Part shown: one piece after another, positions 15,768 to 23,867 of the stretch
Layout: the number at the start of each line of letters is the position of its first letter
Position numbering within the stretch: the stretch's first letter is position 1
Assembly (NCBI GenBank): GCA_035528905.1
Contig: DATKXU010000011.1
Location: forward strand, 1-46,644
Direction: 5' to 3'
From: DATKXU01 sp035528905
GTDB taxonomy: Bacteria > Armatimonadota > UBA5829 > DTJY01
Length of the DNA stretch: 46,644 nucleotides
Translations under genes and position numbers: made by a program
Notes under the pieces: generated by a model
What the model was told of the DNA's origin: nothing
Databases searched by the model: none
Seen by the model: only the letters and a program-made list of their open reading frames with translations

Positions 15768-16361
15768 ATGTGCTCAGCGAGGGCTCCAGGATCGGATGCA
15801 GCGGCAACCGGCGGCTGCCCCAGCTTCGAAACGGTAATCGAGCTCTTTCACAAGAGGATATACAACCTTGTCTACCGGCTGCTCGGTGACTTTGATGAGG
15901 CAGCCGACCTTGCTCAGGAGACCTTTGTCAAGGCCTACAAGGCGTATTCCCGATTCCGAGGAACATCAGAAGCGGTCTATCCCTGGCTGTGCCAGATAGC
16001 GGTCAACGGCTGCAAGAACAAGTTCAAAGAGAAGGGCCGAAGGAACCGTTACGAGATAATGTCGCTGGACGAATCGGTCGAGACGGAAGATTCGAGCTTG
16101 CTGTTAGAGATAGGCGACGAGTCGGCAAGCCCGGCAGATATTTGCGAGCGGCGCGAGTTGGAGGCGAAGATTCACGAGGCGATACAAGCGCTTCCGCCGG
16201 AGTTCCGGGTAGTCCTCGTCCTTCGCGATATGCAGGGGCTGTCGTACAAGGAGATCGCTGACGCGACAGGGCTTACTATGGAAGCCGTGAAGTCACGCCT
16301 GTTCAGGGGACGCGGCGTGCTCCGCCGGCGATTGGCTGCATACGTGGGCAAGCCCGATTAA
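15768..16361 (+). CDS. ECF-type RNA polymerase sigma factor (RpoE-like)
   Basis: Residues of about 25-90 form the sigma-2 domain, including FDEAADLAQETFVKAYKAYSRF, which binds RNA polymerase and opens the -10 region. A spacer of about 40 acidic residues follows. The sigma-4 domain is LPPEFRVVLVLRDMQGLSYKEIADATGLTMEAVKSRLFRGR, a helix-turn-helix for the -35 region. At 197 residues without a sigma-3 or sigma-1.1 domain it is a group 4 (ECF) factor. No Shine-Dalgarno sequence is obvious before ATG 15768. It lies between tamB and bamA, so control of envelope biogenesis is likely. No anti-sigma gene is adjacent. Confidence 0.92.
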   Translation: MCSARAPGSDAAATGGCPSFETVIELFHKRIYNLVYRLLGDFDEAADLAQETFVKAYKAYSRFRGTSEAVYPWLCQIAVNGCKNKFKEKGRRNRYEIMSLDESVETEDSSLLLEIGDESASPADICERRELEAKIHEAIQALPPEFRVVLVLRDMQGLSYKEIADATGLTMEAVKSRLFRGRGVLRRRLAAYVGKPD

Positions 16362-16406
16362 AGGGCGTCTCGGCGGACGCTATTCTCGCCGAGCGAACGC
16401 CGTTCG

Positions 16407-16471
16407 GCCCCGCGCTAAAGCACGGGGCTGCCCGACAACGAAAAAAGCCCCGTCAACGGGGCTCGTTGTCG
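16407..16471 (+). promoter_or_regulatory. alternating hairpin set upstream of bamA
   Basis: Four short complementary segments lie in order: GCCCCG (16407-16412), CGGGGCT (16423-16429), AGCCCCG (16446-16452) and CGGGGCT (16457-16463). Segment 2 can pair with either 1 or 3, and segment 3 with 2 or 4. Segment 3:4 is also closed by an outer stem CGACAACG (16433-16440) and CGTTGTCG (16464-16471). This is the layout of an attenuator, but there is no poly-U tail on the + strand and no leader peptide was recognised. Confidence 0.45.
16441..16463 (-). terminator. intrinsic terminator reading on the minus strand
   Basis: Read on the minus strand, AGCCCCG, loop TTGA and CGGGGCT form a 7-bp G/C-rich stem followed directly by TTTTTT (complement of 16441-16446). 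This is a standard Rho-independent terminator. All genes on both sides are on the + strand, so it would stop antisense transcription rather than an mRNA. Confidence 0.55.
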
Positions 16472-16567
16472 CATCAGCGGCGAGCCAGTCCGGTTCTTTA
16501 GGACCGAGTGCGAATTTGAGACGTGAAACCTGAGACACCGGCCGGCCGTACTACAGTAGGAGACAAC

Positions 16568-18526
16568 ATGCCGGCTTGGCCACAAAAAACATACGGAGAG
16601 GAAGGTACATCGGTTATGCTCGCTAGCACGCATGGCGGCAAGGCGCACAAGGGACTAATTGTATTGTTGGCGGTTATTCTGCTGCTGCCGGGAATCGCAT
16701 TCGCCCAGGGACAGCAGATCGCGGAGATCAAGGTAGTCGGGAATCAGCGCGTCTCGACCGAAGCGATCCTGGCGGCTATTGCTCTCAAGCCGGGGACGCA
16801 GTTCTCCGAACAGATCGTGCAGGAAGCTAAGCAGGCAATCGAAAGCATGGGCTACTTCCAACCGGGGGTCACCGTGGGCACGGAATCAGTTGACACCGGC
16901 GTCCGAGTCATTTTCAACGTGGCCGAGAACCCAGTGGTAACGGAGATCAAGATTACAGGGAACACTGTAATCAAGACCGAGAAGCTGCTGAGCCTGATGC
17001 GGACGTCGCTCGGCACTGTGTTGAATAACAACACCTTGGAAAAGGACCTGGACGCGCTGGAGGCTTACTACTCCGAGCTGCGGTATTTCGCGTCGGTTAC
17101 AGAGGAGTGGGGCATCAATCCCCAGACAGGCGTCCTGACTATCCCGATCCTGGAGGCCAAAGTCGAGACCATCAAGATCACCGGCAACAAGAAAACGAAG
17201 GACTATGTCGTCCTTCGCGAGATGGAGCTGAAACCGGGTGACGTGTATAACGAGCTCGTTCTGACGCGCGACCTTCAGCGAATATATGACCTCGGGATAT
17301 TCGAGCTTGAGGGCACGATCGCCAATCCGGAGCCTGGAACGACCCTTGGCAACGTGATCGTAGTGATCCCCGTGCAGGAGAAGAAGACCGGGCAGCTATC
17401 CATAGCGCTGGGGTACGACCAACGGCGGGGGCTCCTGGGCCAGGCGAAGCTGGCCGAGGGCAACTTCCGAGGACGCGCTGAAACGGTCGACCTTCTCTGG
17501 GAGCAAACCGGCTCGCACGGCTCCAGCTACGAGGCAGGCTTCTTCGAGCCGTGGCTGGACAGCAAGCACACGTCGCTGGGAGTTAATATATACAATAAGC
17601 TGCTATTCAGGTTTACCAGCAGCTTTCTCGACCGCACAGGAGCCGGGGACACGGATTACGATGAGCGGCGCAAGGGAGGAAGCCTCACGTTCAGCAGGCC
17701 TCTTGGCCGTACCAACAGGGGATTCGTAACGCTCAGAAGCGAATCGGTGGGCACCACCCTCGAGGATACCTATTTGCCTGGGACGGACCTGTCGCCGCTC
17801 ATAGCTGATGGCACCGTCGCCAGCGGGACACTTCGCTTCACGAACGACACCCGTGATTCATCGTTGGATCCGTTCTACGGCGCGTATAGATCGTACGCCG
17901 TCGAAATTGGGAACGCAGACTTCAAGATTCAGAAAGAGAACCCCGAGACCACGCTATTCAGCAAGTACAGCATTGATCTGAGGCGCTATTTCAGCAAGGG
18001 CGGACCGCGTAAGGAGATCAACGAGAAGCGGCCTCGACTGGCGATGAGAGTGATGGCGGGCAGCTTGACCGGCGATCTGCCGTTCTTCGAGCAGTACTTC
18101 GTCGGGGGCGCGGAAACGCTGCGCGGCTTCAAGGAAGACAGATTCTGGGGAAAGAATATGCTCCTGGCGAGCGCCGAGTACCGGCTCCCGCTGGCGCAGA
18201 GCCTCACAGGGGTGCTATTCGTTGACTGCGGAGATGCCTGGGGAGCGCCGGAATCTTTCCGCCTGAAGCCTATACCCGAAATGGATGCAGATGGGAATGT
18301 CGTGTTTGATCCGATAACGAACGAGGTAGTCTACATGACAGACGCTCAGGGCAACATCATCAAAGGGGATCTCATAGACGACTTTTCGCAGCACGAGAAG
18401 CTCAAGCCGAACATTGGGTACGGCATTGGAATCCGTGTAACGACGCCTATCGGGCCGCTGCGCCTGGACTATGGCTTCAGCAAGGAAGGCTCTCGGGCGC
18501 ATTTCAGCATTGCACACGCATTCTGA
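16568..18526 (+). CDS. bamA: outer-membrane protein assembly factor BamA (Omp85)
   Basis: BamA inserts beta-barrel proteins into the outer membrane. A signal peptide GLIVLLAVILLLPGIAFA ends at an AFA-Q cleavage site. Three POTRA domains follow, starting at IAEIKVVGNQRV, VTEIKITGNTVI and VETIKITGNKKT, two fewer than in E. coli. The C-terminal half is the barrel, with the loop-6 motif FVGGAETLRGF and a final aromatic residue (SIAHAF). ATG 16568 has AGGAG five bases upstream. ATG 16616 gives a more standard short signal peptide and has AGGAAGG ten bases upstream, so either may be used. The gene follows the hairpin set at 16407-16471 and ends before a promoter at 18534. Confidence 0.93.
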   Translation: MPAWPQKTYGEEGTSVMLASTHGGKAHKGLIVLLAVILLLPGIAFAQGQQIAEIKVVGNQRVSTEAILAAIALKPGTQFSEQIVQEAKQAIESMGYFQPGVTVGTESVDTGVRVIFNVAENPVVTEIKITGNTVIKTEKLLSLMRTSLGTVLNNNTLEKDLDALEAYYSELRYFASVTEEWGINPQTGVLTIPILEAKVETIKITGNKKTKDYVVLREMELKPGDVYNELVLTRDLQRIYDLGIFELEGTIANPEPGTTLGNVIVVIPVQEKKTGQLSIALGYDQRRGLLGQAKLAEGNFRGRAETVDLLWEQTGSHGSSYEAGFFEPWLDSKHTSLGVNIYNKLLFRFTSSFLDRTGAGDTDYDERRKGGSLTFSRPLGRTNRGFVTLRSESVGTTLEDTYLPGTDLSPLIADGTVASGTLRFTNDTRDSSLDPFYGAYRSYAVEIGNADFKIQKENPETTLFSKYSIDLRRYFSKGGPRKEINEKRPRLAMRVMAGSLTGDLPFFEQYFVGGAETLRGFKEDRFWGKNMLLASAEYRLPLAQSLTGVLFVDCGDAWGAPESFRLKPIPEMDADGNVVFDPITNEVVYMTDAQGNIIKGDLIDDFSQHEKLKPNIGYGIGIRVTTPIGPLRLDYGFSKEGSRAHFSIAHAF

Positions 18527-18533
18527 TGTTTCC

Positions 18534-18562
18534 TTGCCCTGGAATAAGCCATCTGGTATAAT
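18534..18562 (+). promoter_or_regulatory. sigma-70-type promoter for ompH and the lipid A operon
   Basis: TTGCCC (18534-18539) and a perfect TATAAT (18557-18562) are separated by 17 bases, the optimal spacing. Transcription would start near 18569, leaving a leader of about 59 bases before the ATG at 18628. The downstream genes to 28750 and beyond are tightly packed, so this may drive a long operon. Confidence 0.65.
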
Positions 18563-18627
18563 CTAGCGATTGGGCGCAGCCCAAATATCTATTCGAAAAA
18601 ATCACTGAAAGGGGTTATCGAATAATC

Positions 18628-19284
18628 ATGTCGAAGCTTCCTGGAATCATCGGCGGTGTTATCTTCGCATTGCTTCTGGCCGTCCTCGCAAGCAGCCTAG
18701 CTCTCGCGGCCGATGCAAAACCCATGGCCTTCGGCTCCGTGGATGTCGAGAAGGCTTTCAACGGCTGCGAGAAGAAAGTGCAGTTGCAACAGGAGCTCGA
18801 AGTTCAGGTCGCACAAGTCCAAAAATGGTTGGAACTCAGGAGTTCCAACAAGCTGCTCACCCCTGAGGAGTTCAAACAGTTGGTGGATTTGAGGGCCAAG
18901 CCCAACCCGGAGCAGGCTGACACCAAGAAGATGGAAGAGCTTCTTGCCCTGTCGAAACAGCGCGACGAGGCGTTCCAGGCATTGCAGCAGAAGTCGGTCC
19001 TCACCGATGCAGAGAGGACGCAGTTGAATGAGATTCAGGACCGCGTAAAGAAAGTAGAAGCCTCCATGCAGGAGGAACTGAAGAAGAAGGATGGAGAACT
19101 CACCGGGAAGCGTATCGAGCTGAGCAAGCAGGTGATGCAGGACGTTGAAGCTGCAGTAGCGGCTGTGGCCAAAGAAAAAGGCTTGGCGATGGTATTTGCC
19201 AAGTCCATCGGCGACTATACGCTCGTCATCTACTCGAACGTAGATATTACGGACGACGTGCTCAAGAAGCTGAACAAGAAGTAG
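18628..19284 (+). CDS. OmpH/Skp-family periplasmic chaperone
   Basis: The protein holds unfolded outer-membrane proteins in the periplasm. A signal peptide covers residues of about 1-28, with hydrophobic VIFALLLAVLASSLALA before AADAKP. The mature start FGSVDVEKAFNGCEKK matches the conserved OmpH opening. Residues of about 60-165 are rich in K, E, Q and L with heptad spacing and predict the long coiled-coil tentacle. The C-terminal VAKEKGLAMVFAKSIGDYTLVIYSNVDITDDVLKKLNK is the typical core strand and end. At 218 residues it is somewhat longer than E. coli Skp because of an extra coiled segment. It follows bamA and precedes lpxD, as in many diderms. Confidence 0.9.
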   Translation: MSKLPGIIGGVIFALLLAVLASSLALAADAKPMAFGSVDVEKAFNGCEKKVQLQQELEVQVAQVQKWLELRSSNKLLTPEEFKQLVDLRAKPNPEQADTKKMEELLALSKQRDEAFQALQQKSVLTDAERTQLNEIQDRVKKVEASMQEELKKKDGELTGKRIELSKQVMQDVEAAVAAVAKEKGLAMVFAKSIGDYTLVIYSNVDITDDVLKKLNKK

Positions 19285-19372
19285 CCATGGGTTGACGCTC
19301 TTCCTGCGTTCGCCACCTGGCTCGCAGAGGGGAGGGCAAAGGTGTTCCGAGGCCGGATCGCGGTGAGACAGC

Positions 19373-20404
19373 ATGTGGAAATCGCTCAGAGAACTGGCCG
19401 AACTGGTCGAGGGCGATCTAGAGGGTGATCCGGAGTTACGGATCTCCGGGGCGGCTGATATCGCAGATGCAGAAGAAGGCGATATCGTATTTGCTGAGAC
19501 GCCCAGGTTTGTAGAAGAGGCACGGAAATCGCGGGCGTCAGCGATAATCGCTTACAGGGGTGCGCGCAATTCCGGAAAGCCCACCATCTCGGTTGCCAAT
19601 CCCAGGTACGCGTTTGCCCAGGCGCTGAACGCGTTTTCCCCCGCCAAGACGCGGGAGAGCGGCATCCATCCGACGAGCGTCGTCGGCCCGGGCGCCTCGA
19701 TCGGCGAGAATCCTTCGATCGGCTTCGACGTGTACATCGGACGGAATGCATCCATCGGCAACAATGCCTGGATTTACCCCTTCGTTTTCATCGGCGACAA
19801 CGTTCGCTTGGGTGACAATTGCATAATCTACCCGTTTGTTGCGCTGTATGACGGCGTGACGATAGGAAATGACGTGATCGTGCACAGCGGCGCCGTGATC
19901 GGGGCTGACGGCTTCGGCTTTACCAAGGTCGGCGGCGAGCACTACAAGATGCCCCAGATCGGAACCGTCGTCGTAGGCGACTATGTGGAAATCGGCGCCA
20001 ACGTCACCATAGACAGGGCGCGCACCGGAAAGACTGTGATCGGCCGGGGTACGAAGATTGACAATCTCGTTCACATCGCGCACAACGTGAAGATAGGCGA
20101 GAACTGCGTTGTGGTTGCTCAGGTTGGGATCTCGGGCAGCGTGGATATCGGCGACCGAGTTGTCCTGGCGGGCCAGGCGGGCTTGAAAGACCATATCACG
20201 GTGGGCGACGACGCAGTGATCTGCGCGAGGGCCGGAGTCATAGGCGATATTGGGTCCGGCGAATTCGTATCGGGATTTCCCGCCCGGTCGCACAAGGAGG
20301 AAATGAGAATTCATGCCGCCCAGCAGAGGCTGCCTGCCCTGCTGCGACTCGTAAAAGACCTAGAGCGGCGCATCAAGGAACTGGAAGGCCGCTCGAAGGA
20401 ATGA
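19373..20404 (+). CDS. lpxD: UDP-3-O-acylglucosamine N-acyltransferase (LpxD)
   Basis: LpxD adds the N-linked acyl chain in the third step of lipid A synthesis, using acyl-ACP. The N-terminal 95 residues form the uridine-binding domain (ISGAADIADAEEGDIVFAE). Hexapeptide repeats from about residue 100 to 300 form the left-handed beta helix. The block VIGADGFGF and the VHIAHNVKIGEN stretch, with the conserved catalytic histidine, are typical of LpxD. A C-terminal helix (LPALLRLVKDLERRIKELEG) should form the trimer coiled coil. At 343 residues the length is normal. Its stop overlaps the lpxC start as ATGA, indicating translational coupling. Confidence 0.95.
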   Translation: MWKSLRELAELVEGDLEGDPELRISGAADIADAEEGDIVFAETPRFVEEARKSRASAIIAYRGARNSGKPTISVANPRYAFAQALNAFSPAKTRESGIHPTSVVGPGASIGENPSIGFDVYIGRNASIGNNAWIYPFVFIGDNVRLGDNCIIYPFVALYDGVTIGNDVIVHSGAVIGADGFGFTKVGGEHYKMPQIGTVVVGDYVEIGANVTIDRARTGKTVIGRGTKIDNLVHIAHNVKIGENCVVVAQVGISGSVDIGDRVVLAGQAGLKDHITVGDDAVICARAGVIGDIGSGEFVSGFPARSHKEEMRIHAAQQRLPALLRLVKDLERRIKELEGRSKE

Positions 20405-21231
20405 CTCCGACATATCAGCGTACTTTGAAGACCAGCGCAACCGTGAAGGGGCGCGGTCTGCATACAGGCGAGGAGTGTGGCATAAACCTGATCCCTGCCG
20501 CTCCTGATACCGGCGTGGTCTTCGTGACGCCCAGGGGCGAAATACGGGCCCTCGTCCAAAATGTTTTGGATACAGAAAGGGCCACGAGCCTGCGCACCGG
20601 GGATGCCGAGGTCCACACTGTCGAACACTTGCTGGCAGCACTCGCAGGCTTGGGCATAGACAACGTCCGGGTCGAGGTCTCAGGCCCGGAGATTCCGGCG
20701 GGCGACGGCAGCGCACTGCCGTTCGTCGAGCTGATGGAAAGCGCCGGCATAGAAGAGCAGATGGCGGAGGCGAGAATCGTCCGGCCGGAGGGGCCGGTCT
20801 GGACAGCCGAGGACGGAAAGTATCTCCTCGCGGTGCCGGCATCACTGTTCAGAGTGACCGCTCTGATAGCATTCCAACACCCGATGATCGGCGAACAAGC
20901 AATCAGCGTAGCCATTGATCCTACCGTCTTCAAACGGGAAATCGCACCTGCGCGGACATTCTGTACAGCCGACGAGATCGAGTCAATAGCTTCCCAGGGA
21001 CTAGGGAAAGGGGGCACTGAGGATAACGTAGTCGTAGTCCACGATGACCGCTACTCAGTCGCACTCCGGTTTCGCGACGAGTTCGTGAGGCACAAAGTGC
21101 TTGATTTGATTGGCGATATATCTCTTGTCGGCGGAAGGCTGCACGCCGATGTGGTAGCTGTCAGGACAAGCCACGCGCTGAACGTCGCTCTAGCGGGCAA
21201 GATTGTACGAGAAGGCTGGCAAGGAGGGTGA
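20401..21231 (+). CDS. lpxC: UDP-3-O-acyl-N-acetylglucosamine deacetylase (LpxC)
   Basis: LpxC is the zinc-dependent deacetylase that commits the cell to lipid A. The first zinc ligand is the histidine of TVEHLLAALAGLGIDNV. The second and third are the His and Asp in FVRHKVLDLIGD. FCTADEIESI and GLGKGGTEDNVVV form the active-site region, and the closing SLVGGRLHADVVAVRTSH is conserved. The length of 276 residues is that of a stand-alone LpxC, not the LpxC-FabZ fusion found in some phyla. It begins with an ATGA overlap with lpxD and ends five bases before fabZ. Confidence 0.96.
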   Translation: MTPTYQRTLKTSATVKGRGLHTGEECGINLIPAAPDTGVVFVTPRGEIRALVQNVLDTERATSLRTGDAEVHTVEHLLAALAGLGIDNVRVEVSGPEIPAGDGSALPFVELMESAGIEEQMAEARIVRPEGPVWTAEDGKYLLAVPASLFRVTALIAFQHPMIGEQAISVAIDPTVFKREIAPARTFCTADEIESIASQGLGKGGTEDNVVVVHDDRYSVALRFRDEFVRHKVLDLIGDISLVGGRLHADVVAVRTSHALNVALAGKIVREGWQGG

Positions 21232-21235
21232 TGAC

Positions 21236-21730
21236 ATGCTGGATGTGAAGGAAATCCAATCCATACTTCCACATCGGTATCCGTTTCTACTTGTGGATCG
21301 GATACTGGAGCTCGAACCTGGAAGGCGTGCGGTTGGATTGAAAAATGTGACGATTAACGAGGCATTCTTTGAGGGGCATTTTCCGGGTCACGCGGTGATG
21401 CCGGGTGTTCTGGTGCTGGAAGCGATGGCTCAGGTAGGAGGCGTCCTACTGCTGAGCATGACGGGCAATGAGGGCAAGCTCGCATACTTCGGCGGGATGG
21501 ACAAGGTGCGCTTCCGCAAGCCGGTCATGCCCGGAGATGTCCTGATCACCGAGGTCGAGTTACTGAAGAACCGAGGAGGAATAGGCAAGGTAAAGGCGAC
21601 CGGCCGGGTGGGCAGGCAGATTGCCGCAGAGGGTGAATTCATATTCGCCCTGGTTAGCAGAGACATGGAACCCATGGAGGAGCCAGATGAGGTCCTTGCA
21701 GAGTCCGGCCGAACTCTCGTTGCAAAATGA
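21236..21730 (+). CDS. fabZ: 3-hydroxyacyl-[acyl-carrier-protein] dehydratase (FabZ)
   Basis: FabZ dehydrates 3-hydroxyacyl-ACP during fatty acid elongation and competes with LpxA/LpxD for that substrate, which explains its place here. The hotdog motif GHFPGHAVMPGVLVLEAMAQ carries the catalytic histidine (GHFPG) and glutamate (LEAMAQ). The conserved N-terminal ILPHRYPFLLVDR is intact. ATG 21236 has AAGGAGGG seven bases upstream. With 164 residues it has a slightly longer tail than usual. That tail overlaps the preferred lpxA start by 44 bases. Confidence 0.95.
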   Translation: MLDVKEIQSILPHRYPFLLVDRILELEPGRRAVGLKNVTINEAFFEGHFPGHAVMPGVLVLEAMAQVGGVLLLSMTGNEGKLAYFGGMDKVRFRKPVMPGDVLITEVELLKNRGGIGKVKATGRVGRQIAAEGEFIFALVSRDMEPMEEPDEVLAESGRTLVAK

Positions 21731-22547
21731 AGCGGAGCTTGAGAAGACGGGAGAGGCAATCATCCACGAGACGGCGATTGTGCATCCGGCTGCCGAGCTT
21801 GGGGCTGGCGTGCAGATCGGCGCGTTCAGCATTATCGGCCCCGACGCGACAATCGGCGACGGCACGGTGATCGAGCCACACGTGATAATCGAGCCGTGGA
21901 CGACGATAGGTAACGATTGCCGCATATGTTCGGGTGCGATACTCGGCGGCAGGCCTCAGGATAGTAAGTTCAAGGGCGAGCGCAGCTACCTGACTATCGG
22001 CGACCGCAATATCATCCGCGAGTACGTAACCATCCATCGGGCTACCGGCGAAGAGAATGTGACTGTACTAGGCAGCGAGAATATGGTTATGGCCTACTGC
22101 CACATTGGTCACAACTGCACGCTGGGCGACGGGATCATGATGGCGAACATGGTGGGCATCAGCGGCCACGTGATCATCGAGGACAAAGTTGTATTCGGCG
22201 GCATGGTAGGCGTACACCAGTTCGTGCGGATCGGCAAGCTCGCAATGGTTGGCGGCTATTCCAAGGTTGTGCAGGACATACCGCCCTTCATGATGGCGGA
22301 TGGGCGGCCGACGAAAGTGTACGACCCGAACGTGATCGGGCTGCGTCGCAACGGGGTTCCACCCAAGACCAGATCGGGGCTCAGGCAGGCATATAAGCTG
22401 CTGTATCGCTCGAACCTCAACCTGTCGCAAGCCATCGAGACCATAGAGAGCGAAGTTGAGCCCAGCCCGGAGCGCGACTACCTGCTCGAGTTCGTGCGTA
22501 ACATCAAGTTCGGGTTCGCCGGCAGACAGCTCGAGCATCGGAGATAA
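21687..22547 (+). CDS. lpxA: acyl-[ACP]--UDP-N-acetylglucosamine O-acyltransferase (LpxA)
   Basis: LpxA starts lipid A synthesis by acylating UDP-GlcNAc. Hexapeptide repeats run from IHETAIVHPAAELGAGVQIG to about residue 200. The catalytic pair is in AYCHIGHNC, matching H122 and H125 of E. coli, and QDSKFKGERSYLTIGDRN is a well-conserved LpxA block. The C-terminal helical part (YKLLYRSNLNLSQAIETIE) is present. I chose ATG 21687, preceded by GGAGGAG, giving 286 residues, about 24 more than usual. A TTG at 21720 is also possible and would give a closer fit in length. lpxB starts directly after the stop. Confidence 0.95.
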   Translation: MRSLQSPAELSLQNEAELEKTGEAIIHETAIVHPAAELGAGVQIGAFSIIGPDATIGDGTVIEPHVIIEPWTTIGNDCRICSGAILGGRPQDSKFKGERSYLTIGDRNIIREYVTIHRATGEENVTVLGSENMVMAYCHIGHNCTLGDGIMMANMVGISGHVIIEDKVVFGGMVGVHQFVRIGKLAMVGGYSKVVQDIPPFMMADGRPTKVYDPNVIGLRRNGVPPKTRSGLRQAYKLLYRSNLNLSQAIETIESEVEPSPERDYLLEFVRNIKFGFAGRQLEHRR

Positions 22548-23867
22548 ATGACCGAGAATGCGCCGAGCGTGGTCATCGTCGCCGGCGAGGCATCAGGAGA
22601 CCTGCACGGGGCCTGTCTCGCCGCAAGATTGAAGCAGATGCTTCCGAACGCCGACATTCGTGGAGTCGGCGGCCTTCGGATGCGCGAAGCCGGCGTCGCG
22701 CTTCTCTGCGACAGCTCCTCCTGGAGCGCCATCGGGATAACGGAAGCATTGAGGCTGGTCCCCCGCCTGCTGCTCGAACTCCGAAAGCTTCGATCTCACC
22801 TGAAAGCCCACCCGCCAGACGCACTCGTACTGATTGATTTCGGTGCATTCAATATCAGGCTCGGCAGAAGCCTCCCTGCGGGTGACACCAAAGTGTTGTA
22901 CTATTTCCCGCCGGGCTCTTGGAACAGGGGCGAAACTTACGAACGATTGAAAGGTATTCCCAACCGGGTAGTCACGCCGTTTCCGTGGTCCGCAGAGGCG
23001 CTGAACAGGCGCGGATTCCGGGCGGAGTTCTTCGGCCACCCTCTGCTCGATATTGTCAAGCCCAGCCTATCGCAAGATGCGTTCTGCAGGCGATTTGGGT
23101 TCGACAGCAGCCGACCGATCGTCGGCCTGCTTCCGGGGAGCCGGAGCCAGGAGATAGTCCATAATCTGCCGGCGCTGGCGCTCGCGGCAGCGAGGCTGGC
23201 CGAGTCAATGCCGGAGCTGCAGTTCGCGATCCCCCTGGCGCCCTCAATAAGCTCGAGCGCGATCGCGGAGGAACTGGCGCGCACACCGTGGATCGAGGTG
23301 GAGCGTCATCACGCGGAAGAAGATCCTGAGTCGAGCATGGGCAGGGCATCGCACCTGTCAATAGCGGACCGAGTGCGGAGTCTGGCTCGCAGGGAGCAAT
23401 TCGCAGTCCCGGCGTCGCCCGTTGCGATCAAGCTGCTGCCGGGAATGGCATACGACTTGCTGACCAACGCGCGCGCGGCAGCCGTGACGTCGGGCACCGC
23501 AACCGTCGAGGCGATGATTCTCGGCTGCCCGATGGTAATCATCTACCGGGGCAGTCGGCTCACTACGTGGGAGTTCAGATTGCGGTGTAAGAATGTCAAA
23601 TTCATCGGGATGCCGAATATCATCCTGGACAAGGAGATTTGCCCGGAGCTGATAGCCGAGGATGCTTCTCCCAGCCGGATTTCGGACCTTATGCTGACGC
23701 TGATCCAGGGCTCTCCGGAGCGCGCGGAGATGCTGCGCGGCCTAGCGGAGGCGAAAGCCGTTCTCGGCAGCCTAGGCGCCGTCGAGAAAACCGCGCGCGT
23801 CGTGTTGGAGATGCTGCATCAGCCTGGCAGCACAAGAAACAACCATGACAAGGACACAGAAAACTGA
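22548..23867 (+). CDS. lpxB: lipid-A-disaccharide synthase (LpxB), with an internal insertion
   Basis: LpxB joins UDP-diacylglucosamine with lipid X to form the lipid A disaccharide at the inner membrane. Typical motifs are VAGEASGDLHGACLA, the lipid-binding YYFPPGSWNRG and GLLPGSRSQEI. TSGTATVEAMILGCPMVIIYRGS is the conserved donor-sugar region. At 439 residues it is about 55 longer than E. coli LpxB. The extra part is mainly a charged segment around residues 248-280, starting at HHAEEDPESSMGR, just before the conserved GMAYDLL helix. The frame is intact and no key residue is lost. The next gene overlaps by 23 bases. LpxH or LpxI, needed to make its substrate, is not in the window. Confidence 0.93.
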   Translation: MTENAPSVVIVAGEASGDLHGACLAARLKQMLPNADIRGVGGLRMREAGVALLCDSSSWSAIGITEALRLVPRLLLELRKLRSHLKAHPPDALVLIDFGAFNIRLGRSLPAGDTKVLYYFPPGSWNRGETYERLKGIPNRVVTPFPWSAEALNRRGFRAEFFGHPLLDIVKPSLSQDAFCRRFGFDSSRPIVGLLPGSRSQEIVHNLPALALAAARLAESMPELQFAIPLAPSISSSAIAEELARTPWIEVERHHAEEDPESSMGRASHLSIADRVRSLARREQFAVPASPVAIKLLPGMAYDLLTNARAAAVTSGTATVEAMILGCPMVIIYRGSRLTTWEFRLRCKNVKFIGMPNIILDKEICPELIAEDASPSRISDLMLTLIQGSPERAEMLRGLAEAKAVLGSLGAVEKTARVVLEMLHQPGSTRNNHDKDTEN

